A stretch of DNA of 64,000 bases from RYN-230 sp963770535 (lineage in GTDB: Bacteria > Actinomycetota > Actinomycetes > Streptosporangiales > Streptosporangiaceae): assembly GCA_963770535.1 (NCBI GenBank), contig CAVYPZ010000003.1, positions 2,170,001 to 2,234,000 of the forward strand, in the 5' to 3' direction. Positions 16,406 through 24,744 of the stretch are shown here, piece by piece (within the stretch, counting starts at the first letter, position 1; the number at the start of each line of letters is the position of its first letter). Made by a program: the position numbers and the translations under genes. The notes beneath the pieces are model-generated. The model searched no databases. It was not told where the DNA came from and saw nothing but the letters and a program-made list of their open reading frames with translations.

Positions 16406-19400
16406 GTGAGTGTGCGCCGGAGAACAACACCGGCCGGGGAGCTGGCCCGGCTGGGCTTCGCCGACGCCACCCGGGCGGAGCGGCTGCTCAGCCAGGACCT
16501 GGCCCTCGACCCCGAGGGCGCCGACGCGGACCTGCTGGCTTCACTGGCCGCCGCCGCCGATCCGGATCTGGCCCTGACCACCCTGTCCCGGATGACGCTC
16601 AGCGGCGAGCTGCTCACCGCGCTGCGCGCCGACGCCGGCCTGCGGAGCAGGCTCACCGCGGTGCTCGGCGCGAGCGCCGCGCTCGGCGATCACCTGGCCC
16701 GCCACCCCGGCGACTGGCGGGTGCTGAGCGGTCCCGACGCGCTGCGCAGCCCCGGCCCGGCCGAGCTGCGGGCGGACCTGCTGATGGCGGTGGGGGCCAA
16801 GCCCGACGACCCAGACCCCGTCGCCGTGCCGGACCGCGACCCGGCCGCCGGGCTGGCCGCCTCACTGGCTGCCGCCTACCGGCGGCGGCTGCTGCACCTG
16901 GCCGCCCGTGACCTGACGGGTGCGGTCACTGTGGACGAGACCGCAGCCGAGCTGGCCGATCTCGCCGCCGCGGCCCTCGAGGCGGCGCTGGCTATCGCCC
17001 GGTCAGAGCTGCCCCCCGGCTCGCCGCCTGCACGGCTGGCGGTGATCGCCATGGGCAAGTGCGGAGGCCGCGAGCTCAACTACGCCAGCGACGTAGACGT
17101 GATCTTCGTGGCCGCGGCCGCAGGGAACCCGCAGCCCGGCCCCGGCGGAACCGGTGGAACCGGTGGAACCGGCGGCCCAGGCGGCCCCGGCGGAACCGGC
17201 GGAACCGGGACCGAGGCGGACGCGTTGCAGACCGCGACGCGGCTGGCCGCGGGCCTGGTCCGGACCTGCTCGCAGACCACCGCCGAGGGTGCCCTGTTCC
17301 CCGTGGACCCCAACCTCCGGCCCGAAGGCCGCGACGGCCCGCTCGTCCGCACCCTGGCCAGTCACGTCGCGTACTACCAGCGCTGGGCCAAGACGTGGGA
17401 GTTCCAGGCACTGCTCAAAGCCCGCCCGGTAGCCGGCGACCGCGAGCTGGGCCAGGCCTATCTCGGCGCGCTCAGCCCGATGGTCTGGCAGGCCGCCCAG
17501 CGTCCCCACTTCGTCGCGGACGTGCAGGCCATGCGGCGCCGCGTGATCGGGAACCTCGCCCCCGGCGAGGCGTCCCGCCAGCTCAAGCTCGGTCCCGGCG
17601 GCCTGCGTGACATCGAGTTCGCGGTCCAGCTGCTCCAGCTGGTGCACGGCCGTACCGACGACTCGCTGCGCGAGACAGGCACGCTGCCCGCGCTGGCCGC
17701 GCTGGCCCGGGGCGGCTACGTGGGCCGCGAGGACGCGGCCAGCATGGCCGCCGCCTACCGGTTCCTGCGCACCGTCGAGCACCTGCTCCAGCTCCGCCAG
17801 CTCCGCCGGACCCACACCCTGCCCGAGGATCCGGCCGCGCTGCGCCGGCTGGGCCGTGCGCTGCGCCGGGCCCGGACCCGCAACGGCGCGGCGGCCCCCG
17901 CCCCGCCGTCCCGCGCCGACCCGGCCGCCGAGCTGATGGCCCAGTGGCGCCAGCACGCCCGCGAGGCCCGCCGCCTGCACGAGAAGCTGTTCTACCGGCC
18001 GCTGCTGGACGCGGTGGCCCGGCTGCCGGCCGACGCGGTGCGGCTCACCCGCGAGGACGCCCGGGCCCGGCTCGAAGCCCTCGGCTACGCCGACCCGGCT
18101 GGCGCGCTGCGTCACATCGAGGCGCTGACCTCGGGGGTGTCCCGGCGGGCGGCCATCCAGCGGACGCTGCTGCCGGTGATGCTCGAGTGGTTCGCCGACG
18201 CCGCGCAGCCAGATGCCGGGCTGCTGGCCTTCCGCCAGGTCAGCGACGCGCTGGGGGACTCGCCCTGGTACCTGCGGCTGCTCCGGGACGACACGAACGT
18301 GGCGCGCCGGATGGCCCGGCTGCTGGCCTCCAGCCGGTACGCGACGGACCTGCTGATGCGCGCGCCGGAAACCGTGGCCCTGCTCGGCTCGGATGAGCAG
18401 CTCGCGCCTCGCCCGGCGACCGCGCTGCACGCCGAGGCCACCGCCGTGGTGAGCCGGCACACCAGCGCCGACGTGGCCGCACAGGCGGTCCGTGCGCTGC
18501 GCCGCCGGGAGCTGCTCCGCACCGCCGCCGCTGACCTGCTCGGCGTGACCACGGTCGAGGAGACCGAAGAGGCGCTGACCGTGATCACGGCGGTCACCAT
18601 CGGCGGGGCGCTGGAGGCCGCGATCAGCCAGTTCGAGCGGGAGTCCGGCCCGATGCCCACCCGGATCTGCGTGGTGGGCATGGGACGGTTCGGCGGCCGG
18701 GAGACCGGCTACGGCAGCGACGCCGACGTGATGTTCGTCCATGACCCGCTGCCGGGCGCCGAGGACCAGGTCGCGTCGCGGGCCGCGCACACGGTCGCCG
18801 AGGAGGTGCGCCGGCTGCTCGCCCAGCCCGCACCCGACCCTCCGCTGGTCGTCGACCCCGGGCTACGGCCCGAGGGCCGCCAGGGACCGCTGGTGCGCAC
18901 GCTGGCTTCCTACCGCGCCTACTACCAGCGCTGGTCGCTGGCCTGGGAGGCGCAGGCGCTGCTGCGCGCGGACCCGGCCGCCGGCGACCGGGAGCTGGGG
19001 GAGCGGTTCAACGCCCTGGCGGACGAGTTCCGCTACCCGGCTGGCGGGATCAGCGCCACAGCGGTCCTGGACATCAGGCGCCTGAAGGCGCGGATGGAAG
19101 CGGAGCGGATGCCGCGCGGCACCGATCCGGCCATGCACCTGAAGCTGGGCCCGGGCGGGCTCTCGGACGTGGAGTGGGTGGTCCAGCTGCTCCAGCTGAC
19201 CCATGCGCACGAAGTGCCCGCACTGCGCACCACGCGCACCCTGACCGCGCTGCGGGCGGCCGAGGAGGCGGGCCTGATCGGCGCGGATGATGCGGCCGCG
19301 CTGGCCGCGTCGTGGCGGCTGGCGACCCGGATACGCAACGCCGTGGTGCTGCTGCGCGGGCGGTCCTCGGACGTGCTCCCCGCCAAGCAGGCCGAGCGGG

Positions 19401-19516
19401 CGGCCGTGGCCCGGATCCTCGGCTACTCCCCGGACGCCAGCCAGGACCTGGTCGAGGACTACCGCCGCACGGCGCGCCGGGCCCGCGCCGTGATGGAGCG
19501 CCTCTTCTACGGCTGA
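16406..19516 (+). CDS. glnE: Bifunctional glutamine synthetase adenylyltransferase/deadenylyltransferase
   Basis: Controls GlnA1 by adding or removing AMP on its conserved tyrosine. 1036 residues with the duplicated architecture: N-terminal nucleotidyltransferase (GKCGGRELNYASDVDVIFV, around 215-237) plus its helical GlnD/PII-UTase domain (LKLGPGGLRDIEFAVQLLQL), then the second nucleotidyltransferase (GRFGGRETGYGSDADVMFV, about 755-775) and helical domain (LKLGPGGLSDVEWVVQLLQL). The metal-binding DxD pairs are intact in both. A glycine/threonine/proline tract (about 245-268), encoded by GGAACCGGT-type repeats at 17150-17208, is inserted right after the first catalytic motif. Start GTG 16406 has a weak ribosome site. 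Adjacent to glnA2 but its substrate gene glnA1 is 38 kb away here. Confidence 0.93.
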   Translation: MSVRRRTTPAGELARLGFADATRAERLLSQDLALDPEGADADLLASLAAAADPDLALTTLSRMTLSGELLTALRADAGLRSRLTAVLGASAALGDHLARHPGDWRVLSGPDALRSPGPAELRADLLMAVGAKPDDPDPVAVPDRDPAAGLAASLAAAYRRRLLHLAARDLTGAVTVDETAAELADLAAAALEAALAIARSELPPGSPPARLAVIAMGKCGGRELNYASDVDVIFVAAAAGNPQPGPGGTGGTGGTGGPGGPGGTGGTGTEADALQTATRLAAGLVRTCSQTTAEGALFPVDPNLRPEGRDGPLVRTLASHVAYYQRWAKTWEFQALLKARPVAGDRELGQAYLGALSPMVWQAAQRPHFVADVQAMRRRVIGNLAPGEASRQLKLGPGGLRDIEFAVQLLQLVHGRTDDSLRETGTLPALAALARGGYVGREDAASMAAAYRFLRTVEHLLQLRQLRRTHTLPEDPAALRRLGRALRRARTRNGAAAPAPPSRADPAAELMAQWRQHAREARRLHEKLFYRPLLDAVARLPADAVRLTREDARARLEALGYADPAGALRHIEALTSGVSRRAAIQRTLLPVMLEWFADAAQPDAGLLAFRQVSDALGDSPWYLRLLRDDTNVARRMARLLASSRYATDLLMRAPETVALLGSDEQLAPRPATALHAEATAVVSRHTSADVAAQAVRALRRRELLRTAAADLLGVTTVEETEEALTVITAVTIGGALEAAISQFERESGPMPTRICVVGMGRFGGRETGYGSDADVMFVHDPLPGAEDQVASRAAHTVAEEVRRLLAQPAPDPPLVVDPGLRPEGRQGPLVRTLASYRAYYQRWSLAWEAQALLRADPAAGDRELGERFNALADEFRYPAGGISATAVLDIRRLKARMEAERMPRGTDPAMHLKLGPGGLSDVEWVVQLLQLTHAHEVPALRTTRTLTALRAAEEAGLIGADDAAALAASWRLATRIRNAVVLLRGRSSDVLPAKQAERAAVARILGYSPDASQDLVEDYRRTARRARAVMERLFYG
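17150..17208 (+). repeat. In-frame 9-bp GGAACCGGT/GGCCCAGGC repeats in glnE
   Basis: A run of 9-base units coding for repeated Gly-Gly-Thr and Gly-Gly-Pro. It is an unstructured insertion between the first adenylyltransferase catalytic motif and the next helix; unit length keeps the frame. Confidence 0.8.
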
Positions 19517-19643
19517 CCGGCACTACGGCTGACCGGTACCACGGCTGACCCGTGACCCGGCAGCGTCCGGCCCGCCCGCGGTTGTTCTCCTCCTCCGGTA
19601 GCAGGCCAGGATCGGCCCCGGGCCGATGTGCGGGAGGGCCCCG

Positions 19644-20087
19644 GTGCGCCATCGTGGCAGCGTGAGCACATCGGGCACAACGCGCAGGCGCCGCCCCCTC
19701 TGGCGCTGGGCCGTGGACCTGGTGCTGATCGCGACGGCCGTGGTCTCGGTGCTGCTGGAGCCGGTGTCGGTTGCCGTGCACAGCGTCATCGGGCTGGTCT
19801 TCGCCGGGTTCGTCGGCCCGCACCTGTGGTACCGGCGGGCCTGGATCCGCGGCACGCTGCGCCGCCTGTGGCAGCGCCGCTCACTTCCGCGGGCGCTGCG
19901 GTGGGGCCTGTCCCAGGCGGGCCTGCTGCTCGTGCTCACCGTGATCGTCACCGCGTCGGGATTGTGGGACTGGCTGGACGGGCGCACGACGATCCGCTGG
20001 CACGCGATCTCCAGCATCATCCTGCTGGCGGTCCTCGTCCGGCACATCTGGACCCGGCGGAGCCGGCTCCTGCGCCGCCGCCCGTAG
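19644..20087 (+). CDS. Small integral membrane protein (four helices)
   Basis: About 147 residues with four predicted transmembrane segments: WAVDLVLIATAVVSVLLEP, SVIGLVFAGFVGPHLW, GLSQAGLLLVLTVIVTASGLWDW and WHAISSIILLAVLVRHIW. Histidines near the membrane faces (VHSVIG, GPHLWY, RWHAIS, RHIW) resemble the heme-ligand spacing of DUF4405/cytochrome-b-like small membrane proteins, but I cannot assign heme binding. GTG 19644 is chosen because GGGAGGG lies 5 bases upstream; GTG 19662 is an alternative. Rich in arginine between helices 2 and 3, so that loop is cytoplasmic. Confidence 0.6.
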   Translation: MRHRGSVSTSGTTRRRRPLWRWAVDLVLIATAVVSVLLEPVSVAVHSVIGLVFAGFVGPHLWYRRAWIRGTLRRLWQRRSLPRALRWGLSQAGLLLVLTVIVTASGLWDWLDGRTTIRWHAISSIILLAVLVRHIWTRRSRLLRRRP

Positions 20088-20140
20088 CCGGCGGCCCGGA
20101 TCGGGCTGCGCCGCCCCCCGCAGGCGGCGGCGCGGGCCGG

Positions 20141-21016
20141 TCAGCTGAGCCGGCCGTTGGCGCGCAGCCGGGCCAGTGCGTTCACGGTCATCGCGCCGCG
20201 CCACTCGGCCGCGGCCACCGGGGACCAGGCGAGCCAGTTGAACGTCCAGCCCCCGTCGTCGCGCTGGCTGCGGGCCAGGTGATCCAGGCAGGCCTCGATC
20301 ACGGCCGGCCCGAACAGGCTGCGGGCCAGTGACCCGGGCCGCGGCGCGAAGTCCAGCGGGGTGTGGATCTCCCCGGGCGCCGCGGGATCCAGGGTTACCA
20401 CGTCCGGGCTGGTGATCAGCGGCGCGAGCCGATCCATCATCGCGGCCGCGCGATCCCGGTCGGGCACGTGATCGAGGAAATGCGCTGCCGCGCGCAGGTC
20501 GTACGGGCCCGCCTTCTCCAGCTGGCCCATCAGGGCCCACATCAGCCCCGTCGCGCGGTCCAGCCAGGGATGGCGGACGCCCCGGCTGTGCAGCGTCCCG
20601 GCCAGCAGCCCGGTGGTGATCAGGGACGCCGGGCCGCCTTCTTCCGGCACCCACCACGGCGCGTGCGGCCATCCGTCAATATTTTCCGCGAAAGAAACTG
20701 ATCCCCCTTCCCGGGGTGCGCTGGCCTCGAGCCAGCCGAGGGCCCCGTGGACGAGGGCGCCGTCCCAGGCGTCCGCCTCGTCCAGGATTTCCAGGGCGAG
20801 CTCGGTGGCCAGCGGCTGGCTGCCCGGGCAGCGGCCGTCAGGCTCGAGTGCCTGGCCGAACCCGCCGTCCGGGTTGCGGTAGGCGGCGACGGCGTCGCGG
20901 ACGGGCGCGGCCTGCCCGCCCGCGAACAGCCGCTCGAACCGGCGCTGGTCCAGGACCCGCCCGCTGGCCGCGAGGAACTGCCGGGCTGCGGTGATATCGG
21001 CGTCAGGTGAGGTCAT
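20141..21016 (-). CDS. Prenyltransferase/squalene-cyclase-like repeat protein, unknown function
   Basis: 291 residues. Contains QW-like alpha/alpha-barrel repeats of the terpenoid cyclase/protein prenyltransferase fold: AYRNPDGGFGQALEPDGRCPGS near the start, ALGWLEASAPREGG in the middle and ARSQRDDGGWTFNWLAWSPVAAAEWRG near the end. The DxDD or QxxDGSW catalytic motifs of true cyclases are not seen, so this is likely a binding or structural member common in actinobacteria. Start ATG 21016 with AGGATGGA upstream; ATG 21025 is an alternative. Divergent from an AraC-type gene with about 105 bases between. Confidence 0.65.
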   Translation of the reverse strand: MTSPDADITAARQFLAASGRVLDQRRFERLFAGGQAAPVRDAVAAYRNPDGGFGQALEPDGRCPGSQPLATELALEILDEADAWDGALVHGALGWLEASAPREGGSVSFAENIDGWPHAPWWVPEEGGPASLITTGLLAGTLHSRGVRHPWLDRATGLMWALMGQLEKAGPYDLRAAAHFLDHVPDRDRAAAMMDRLAPLITSPDVVTLDPAAPGEIHTPLDFAPRPGSLARSLFGPAVIEACLDHLARSQRDDGGWTFNWLAWSPVAAAEWRGAMTVNALARLRANGRLS

Positions 21017-21121
21017 GGCGTCCATCCTGGCGCCCGGCCGGCTGCCTGTCTTGAACGAATCGGTCACGCGGGCCGGCCGGCCGCGGGGCAGGCGCACGGC
21101 AGCTCGTGCCAGACTCGTGAC

Positions 21122-21955
21122 ATGGACTGGTCGCCGGGCTACCGCGAGTACGCGCCTCCCGCGCACCTCGCCAGCGCCCTGTCCTGCGTGTGGGTGTCCG
21201 TTGCCCCGGCGGCAGGTGCGCCGCCCACCCGGGTCCTGCCCGACGCCTGCACGGACCTCATCTGGCGCGCGGGCAGCGGGGTTTCCCTGGCCGGGCCCGA
21301 CACCGGGCCGGTGCTGGTCCCGGTGCTGCCCGGTTCGGTGATCGCCGGGGTCCGGTTCCGGCCGGGAGCGGGCGGCCCGGCGCTGGGCCTGCCGCTGAGC
21401 GACCTGCTCGATCAGCACCTGGATCCCGGCGCCCTGCGCAGCGGCCTGCCGGGCGGCCGGGGCGCGGCCCTGGCGGCCCGGGTGCACGGCGGGCTGGCAC
21501 CCGATGAGGCGCTGCGCCGCCTGGTCCGGCTGGCGGGGGAGATGGTGACGGGTGCGCCGCCGGACCCGCTGGTCACGGCGGCTGTCCGGCAGCTGGCCCG
21601 GCCCGCGGCCGCGGCCGGCCGGGCAGCCCAGGTCACCACGACGGCCCAGGCCACCAGGGTGGCCAAGGTCAGCAGCGTGGCCCGGGACCTGGGTATCGGC
21701 GAGCGGCAGCTGCACCGCAGGTGCGTGGCCGCCGTCGGCTACGGCCCGGTGCTGCTGCGCCGCGTGCTGCGCTTCCGCGACTTCGTGTCCAGGATCGACG
21801 CGGGCGTGCCGGGCGACGACCTGGCCGTGCTGGCCGCCGAGGCCGGCTACGCCGACCAGGCGCACCTGACCCGGGAGAGCCAGGACCTGGCGGGCCTGCC
21901 CCCGGCTGCCCTGGCCCGGCTCCGGCGGGCCCCGGCCGCCGGCCCCGGGGCCTGA
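21122..21955 (+). CDS. AraC family transcriptional regulator
   Basis: 277 residues. The N-terminal half resembles the DUF6597 sensor domain (YREYAPPAHLASALSCVWVS, VLPDACTDLIWRAGSG, VRFRPGAGGPALGLPLSDLLDQ). The C-terminal AraC helix-turn-helix pair is VSSVARDLGIGERQLHRRCVAAVGYGPVLLRRVLRFRDF and LAVLAAEAGYADQAHLTRESQDLAGLPPAAL. A threonine/alanine linker (TTTAQATRVAKVSS) joins them. Such proteins usually act on a neighbouring gene; the divergent 20141-21016 gene is the obvious candidate. It is followed by the second copy of the palindromic repeat. Confidence 0.82.
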   Translation: MDWSPGYREYAPPAHLASALSCVWVSVAPAAGAPPTRVLPDACTDLIWRAGSGVSLAGPDTGPVLVPVLPGSVIAGVRFRPGAGGPALGLPLSDLLDQHLDPGALRSGLPGGRGAALAARVHGGLAPDEALRRLVRLAGEMVTGAPPDPLVTAAVRQLARPAAAAGRAAQVTTTAQATRVAKVSSVARDLGIGERQLHRRCVAAVGYGPVLLRRVLRFRDFVSRIDAGVPGDDLAVLAAEAGYADQAHLTRESQDLAGLPPAALARLRRAPAAGPGA

Positions 21956-22042
21956 TCTCGGACGGGCACGGGGGTGACTCTCTCCTGTTGCCCGCGTGGC
22001 TGGTGTTACCCGCGTGCCCCCGGACCGGGCCTGGCGCCTGCG

Positions 22043-22088
22043 TGATCATGGGATCACTGGGGCTCGAGCCCCAGCAAGCCCATGATCA
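22043..22088. repeat. Diverged second copy of the palindromic element
   Basis: Outer arms TGATCATGGG / CCCATGATCA and core ACTGGGGCTCGAGCCCCAG match the 6540-6599 palindrome; the joints (ATC versus AAG) are mismatched here. It lies in the 382-base gap after the AraC gene. The rest of that gap (22089-22337) holds no gene I can support. Confidence 0.7.
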
Positions 22089-22337
22089 TTAACCCGCCGT
22101 CGCGCGGCCGGGTTCCGGGCTCAGGCTCCCGGTCGCTGCTGCCCGGCCCGCTGGTGATCCAGCCCCCGGCCGCCCAGTTCCTGGCGCAGGGCTTCCAGGT
22201 GCACGGCGGGAGCACCGGCGTGGGGCAGGTCATGGGGACGCTACTGGTGTTCGTTGCGTGAATTGCGGTTCCAAGAGTGCCGCGGGGGGCCTACGCTCTG
22301 GAAACACAGCAGCACGCACCGCCGTCTTGTCAGCGGG

Positions 22338-22454
22338 GTGCGGGACGCCGAGGTAGCGCGGCTCACATTGCTGTACGACATACTGAAGGCCGGGGCGCTG
22401 CCCCCGCGCGCCCCGGCAGACCTCGCTAGGAGAGCGATCGAGAGATGGACCTGA
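22338..22454 (+). pseudogene. C-terminal remnant of an XRE/Scr1-type (DUF5753) regulator
   Basis: The frame ending at 22454 codes for RDAEVARLTLLYDILKAGAL and LPPRAPADLARRAIERW, which looks like the last 35 residues of XRE-DUF5753 proteins (the family ends with a similar VARYxxxFDxLRxxALSP segment). These are almost always found directly upstream of DUF397 genes, as here, overlapping its start by 10 bases. The helix-turn-helix and sensor domains are not found upstream, so the regulator appears deleted. Assignment rests on the tail and on position only. Confidence 0.4.
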
Positions 22455-22723
22455 CCGGCGCCCCGTGGCGCAAGTCCTCCTACAGCGGAGGCAACGGCGG
22501 TGCCTGCGTGGAGATTGCCGTCGTGCCCGGCTCCAAGGAGGGCAGCGACTACGTGATCACCATGCGCGACTCCAAGGACCCTGACGGGCCGGTGCTGACC
22601 TTCACCCCGGACGAGTGGAAGGCGTTCACCCTCGGCGTCCAGGACGGCGAGTTCGACGTCGGGGAGGACAGCGCCGGGGAGGACAGCGCCGGGGAAAGCG
22701 TCGCGCCCCGTGCCGGGGGCTGA
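22445..22723 (+). CDS. DUF397 domain protein
   Basis: 92-residue protein of a family abundant in streptomycetes and relatives (BldB/Scr2-like partners of XRE-DUF5753 regulators, likely toxin-antitoxin-like pairs). The signature WRKSSYSGGNGGACVEIAVV near the start, MRDSKDPDGPVLTFTPDEWKAF in the middle, is complete. The C-terminus carries an in-frame 15-bp duplication (GEDSA twice, then GES). Its usual regulator partner upstream is reduced to a remnant. Overlaps the next gene by 14 bases. Confidence 0.85.
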   Translation: MDLTGAPWRKSSYSGGNGGACVEIAVVPGSKEGSDYVITMRDSKDPDGPVLTFTPDEWKAFTLGVQDGEFDVGEDSAGEDSAGESVAPRAGG

Positions 22724-23246
22724 CCTCCCGGCCGAGTTAACCGTCCGGCCCGCGGTGCCGGGCGACGTCGACGCCATCGCCCGCATTCACACCGCGGCCC
22801 GGTCGGCCTACTACCAGGGTTTCGTGTCCGAGGAGTGCCTGGCCGATCCGGCCGGCGAGGAGCGGCGCCGCGAGATCTACGCCCGGCGGCTGGCCGATCC
22901 GCGCTACACGATGATGTGCGCCGGGGCCGGGCCGGGGGTGGCGGGGTTCGTGATCCTCGGGCCGCCGTACGAGCCCGCCGCCGATCCGGCCGGGACCGGG
23001 GAACTGCTGCAGATCCATGTGCGGCCGGACCTGTGGCGGCGCGGCGTCGGCAGCGCCCTGCACCGCGCCAGCGTCGCGGTGTGGCGCACCGCGTCGGTCA
23101 CGACCGCCCGGGTGGATGTCTGGGGCGGGAACGAGCGGGGCCGGGCCTTCTACGCCCGGCACGGCTGGCGCCCTGACGGGCACCGGCGGGAGGGCCCGGC
23201 CGGTTTCGACTTCCTCCGGCTGGTCCTGGCCATCCCGCCAGGCTGA
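22710..23246 (+). CDS. GNAT family N-acetyltransferase
   Basis: 178 residues. Acetyl-CoA-dependent acetyltransferase fold: LTVRPAVPGDVDAIARIHTAAR (strand 1/helix 1), VAGFVILGPP (beta 4), LLQIHVRPDLWRRGVGSALHRA holding the RRGVGS pyrophosphate loop, and WGGNERGRAFYARHGWRPDG at the end. The substrate amine is not identifiable. Start GTG 22710 inside the DUF397 3' end suggests translational coupling. Confidence 0.82.
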   Translation: MPGADLPAELTVRPAVPGDVDAIARIHTAARSAYYQGFVSEECLADPAGEERRREIYARRLADPRYTMMCAGAGPGVAGFVILGPPYEPAADPAGTGELLQIHVRPDLWRRGVGSALHRASVAVWRTASVTTARVDVWGGNERGRAFYARHGWRPDGHRREGPAGFDFLRLVLAIPPG

Positions 23247-23327
23247 CGATCCCGCAGGCATCCGACGCGGCTTTCGCCGCCGGGCTCACCGCCGGCCGCC
23301 CGCGGCGCAGGCGTCAGCCGGGCCACC

Positions 23328-24713
23328 CTAGTGATCGCCGGGACCATGCCCGCCGCCCGCGGCCGGGCGGCCCGCGGGCGCCGGCTCCGGGTGGCCGGGC
23401 GCGGCCGGTCCCGGGTCACCGGCTGCCGCGGGTGTCGGGGCCAGGCGCGCCGACAGGACGTAGGCCACGACGACGGCCACGATGACCAGCGGCATGACGG
23501 CCAGGCCGTCCGAGGCCAGCAGCAGCGACGCGAGCAGGACCGAGGTCAGCGGGAGCCGGAGCATCACCACGGACATCGCGCCGATGCCCATCGCCACGCC
23601 CGCCACCAGCGGCAGCCCCGGCAGGTGCGACAGCGCGACGCCGCCCACCCCGCCGAGGAACAGGGCCGGGAACGTCGGGCCGCCGCGGAAACTGCTCAGC
23701 GAGATGCCGTAGGCGAGTCCCTTGCAGGCCAGGAGCAGCAGCAGCGCGCCGATCGTGTAGCTGGCGCTGTGCGTGATGAACGGGCCGAGCTGTGACTGCC
23801 CGGAGAACAGCACCTCTCCCGAGCCCTTGCCGGTCGCGGCCGCGAACGCGATGGCCAGGCCCGCGACGGCCAGCCCCACGAGCGGGGTGATCAGCAGGAT
23901 GCGCCGCTCCACATGGGGCCGCAGGAGCAGGCCCAGCCAGCGGATGGCGCTGCCGAGCGGGACGGCCGCGACGCCGATGACCAGCGCCCAGCCGAACTCG
24001 GCGGCCGTGGGCGATCCGAAGTGCGGAAGGCCCGGGATGGCCAGCGAGAACGTGCCCAGCCCCGTCCACGCGTCGAGCCCGATGAACACGAGGGAACCGA
24101 TGCCCGCGGCCAGCAGGCCGGGGATCAGCACGAGCTCCATCATCGCCCCGCCCAGCCCGGTGGCCTCCATCAGCAGGAAAGCCCCGGTCAGGGGGGAGCC
24201 GAGCAGGGTGGCGATGGCGGCGAAGCTGCCCGCCGCCGCGACCACGGTCTGGGTGCGGGCCGGGGCGTCCCGCTTGGCCAGCCGGACGGCGATGACACCC
24301 AGTCCCCCGCCGAGCGCGATCAGCGGGGCCTCGGGGCCGAGGACCACGCCCAGGCTCAGGGTCGCGAAGGCGGCGAGCACGATGCCGGGAAGATCGATGG
24401 GGGCCGCCGGCCCGCCGCCTACCTTGAACCCGTCGGCGGGGGAGTGGCCACCCGTCCCGGGCAGGTACCGGAGGGTGAGGGCGACCAGCACCCCCGCCAC
24501 GGCCAGCGGCAGCAGCGGCCACCACAGCGGCTCGCCGTGGAAGCCCAGGCCCTTGGGCAGGTCGGTGAAGACCCAGCCTTGCGTCTTGCTGATCAGCGCG
24601 AGGAAGAAGTAGGCCGCCGCCGAGATGGGCGCGCCGATGATCGCGGCCAGCACCAGCAGGGCGACGTAGCTGCGGGACCGCAGCAGCGCCAGCGGGTCGG
24701 GTGGCGTCGTCAC
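23328..24713 (-). CDS. ClC family chloride channel or Cl-/H+ antiporter
   Basis: 461-residue integral membrane protein with about ten helices. Family landmarks: LGPEAPLIALGGGLGVIAVRLAK, the equivalent of GREGP, keeping a glutamate (E128) at the gating/proton position; GSPLTGAFLLMEATGLGG; and FRGGPTFPALFLGGVGG, the third selectivity segment. The first GSGIP-type motif is degenerate (GTGGHSPADG), so anion selectivity may differ. A retained gating glutamate is consistent with a transporter. ClC exchangers support acid resistance in enteric bacteria; a glutamate decarboxylase lies in the same island, so an acid-stress role is possible (inference). Sits 31 bases downstream of the GAP protein gene on the same strand. 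Confidence 0.82.
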   Translation of the reverse strand: MTTPPDPLALLRSRSYVALLVLAAIIGAPISAAAYFFLALISKTQGWVFTDLPKGLGFHGEPLWWPLLPLAVAGVLVALTLRYLPGTGGHSPADGFKVGGGPAAPIDLPGIVLAAFATLSLGVVLGPEAPLIALGGGLGVIAVRLAKRDAPARTQTVVAAAGSFAAIATLLGSPLTGAFLLMEATGLGGAMMELVLIPGLLAAGIGSLVFIGLDAWTGLGTFSLAIPGLPHFGSPTAAEFGWALVIGVAAVPLGSAIRWLGLLLRPHVERRILLITPLVGLAVAGLAIAFAAATGKGSGEVLFSGQSQLGPFITHSASYTIGALLLLLACKGLAYGISLSSFRGGPTFPALFLGGVGGVALSHLPGLPLVAGVAMGIGAMSVVMLRLPLTSVLLASLLLASDGLAVMPLVIVAVVVAYVLSARLAPTPAAAGDPGPAAPGHPEPAPAGRPAAGGGHGPGDH

Positions 24714-24744
24714 GACACGTCCTCCTCAACGGCTTGATCGCTGG

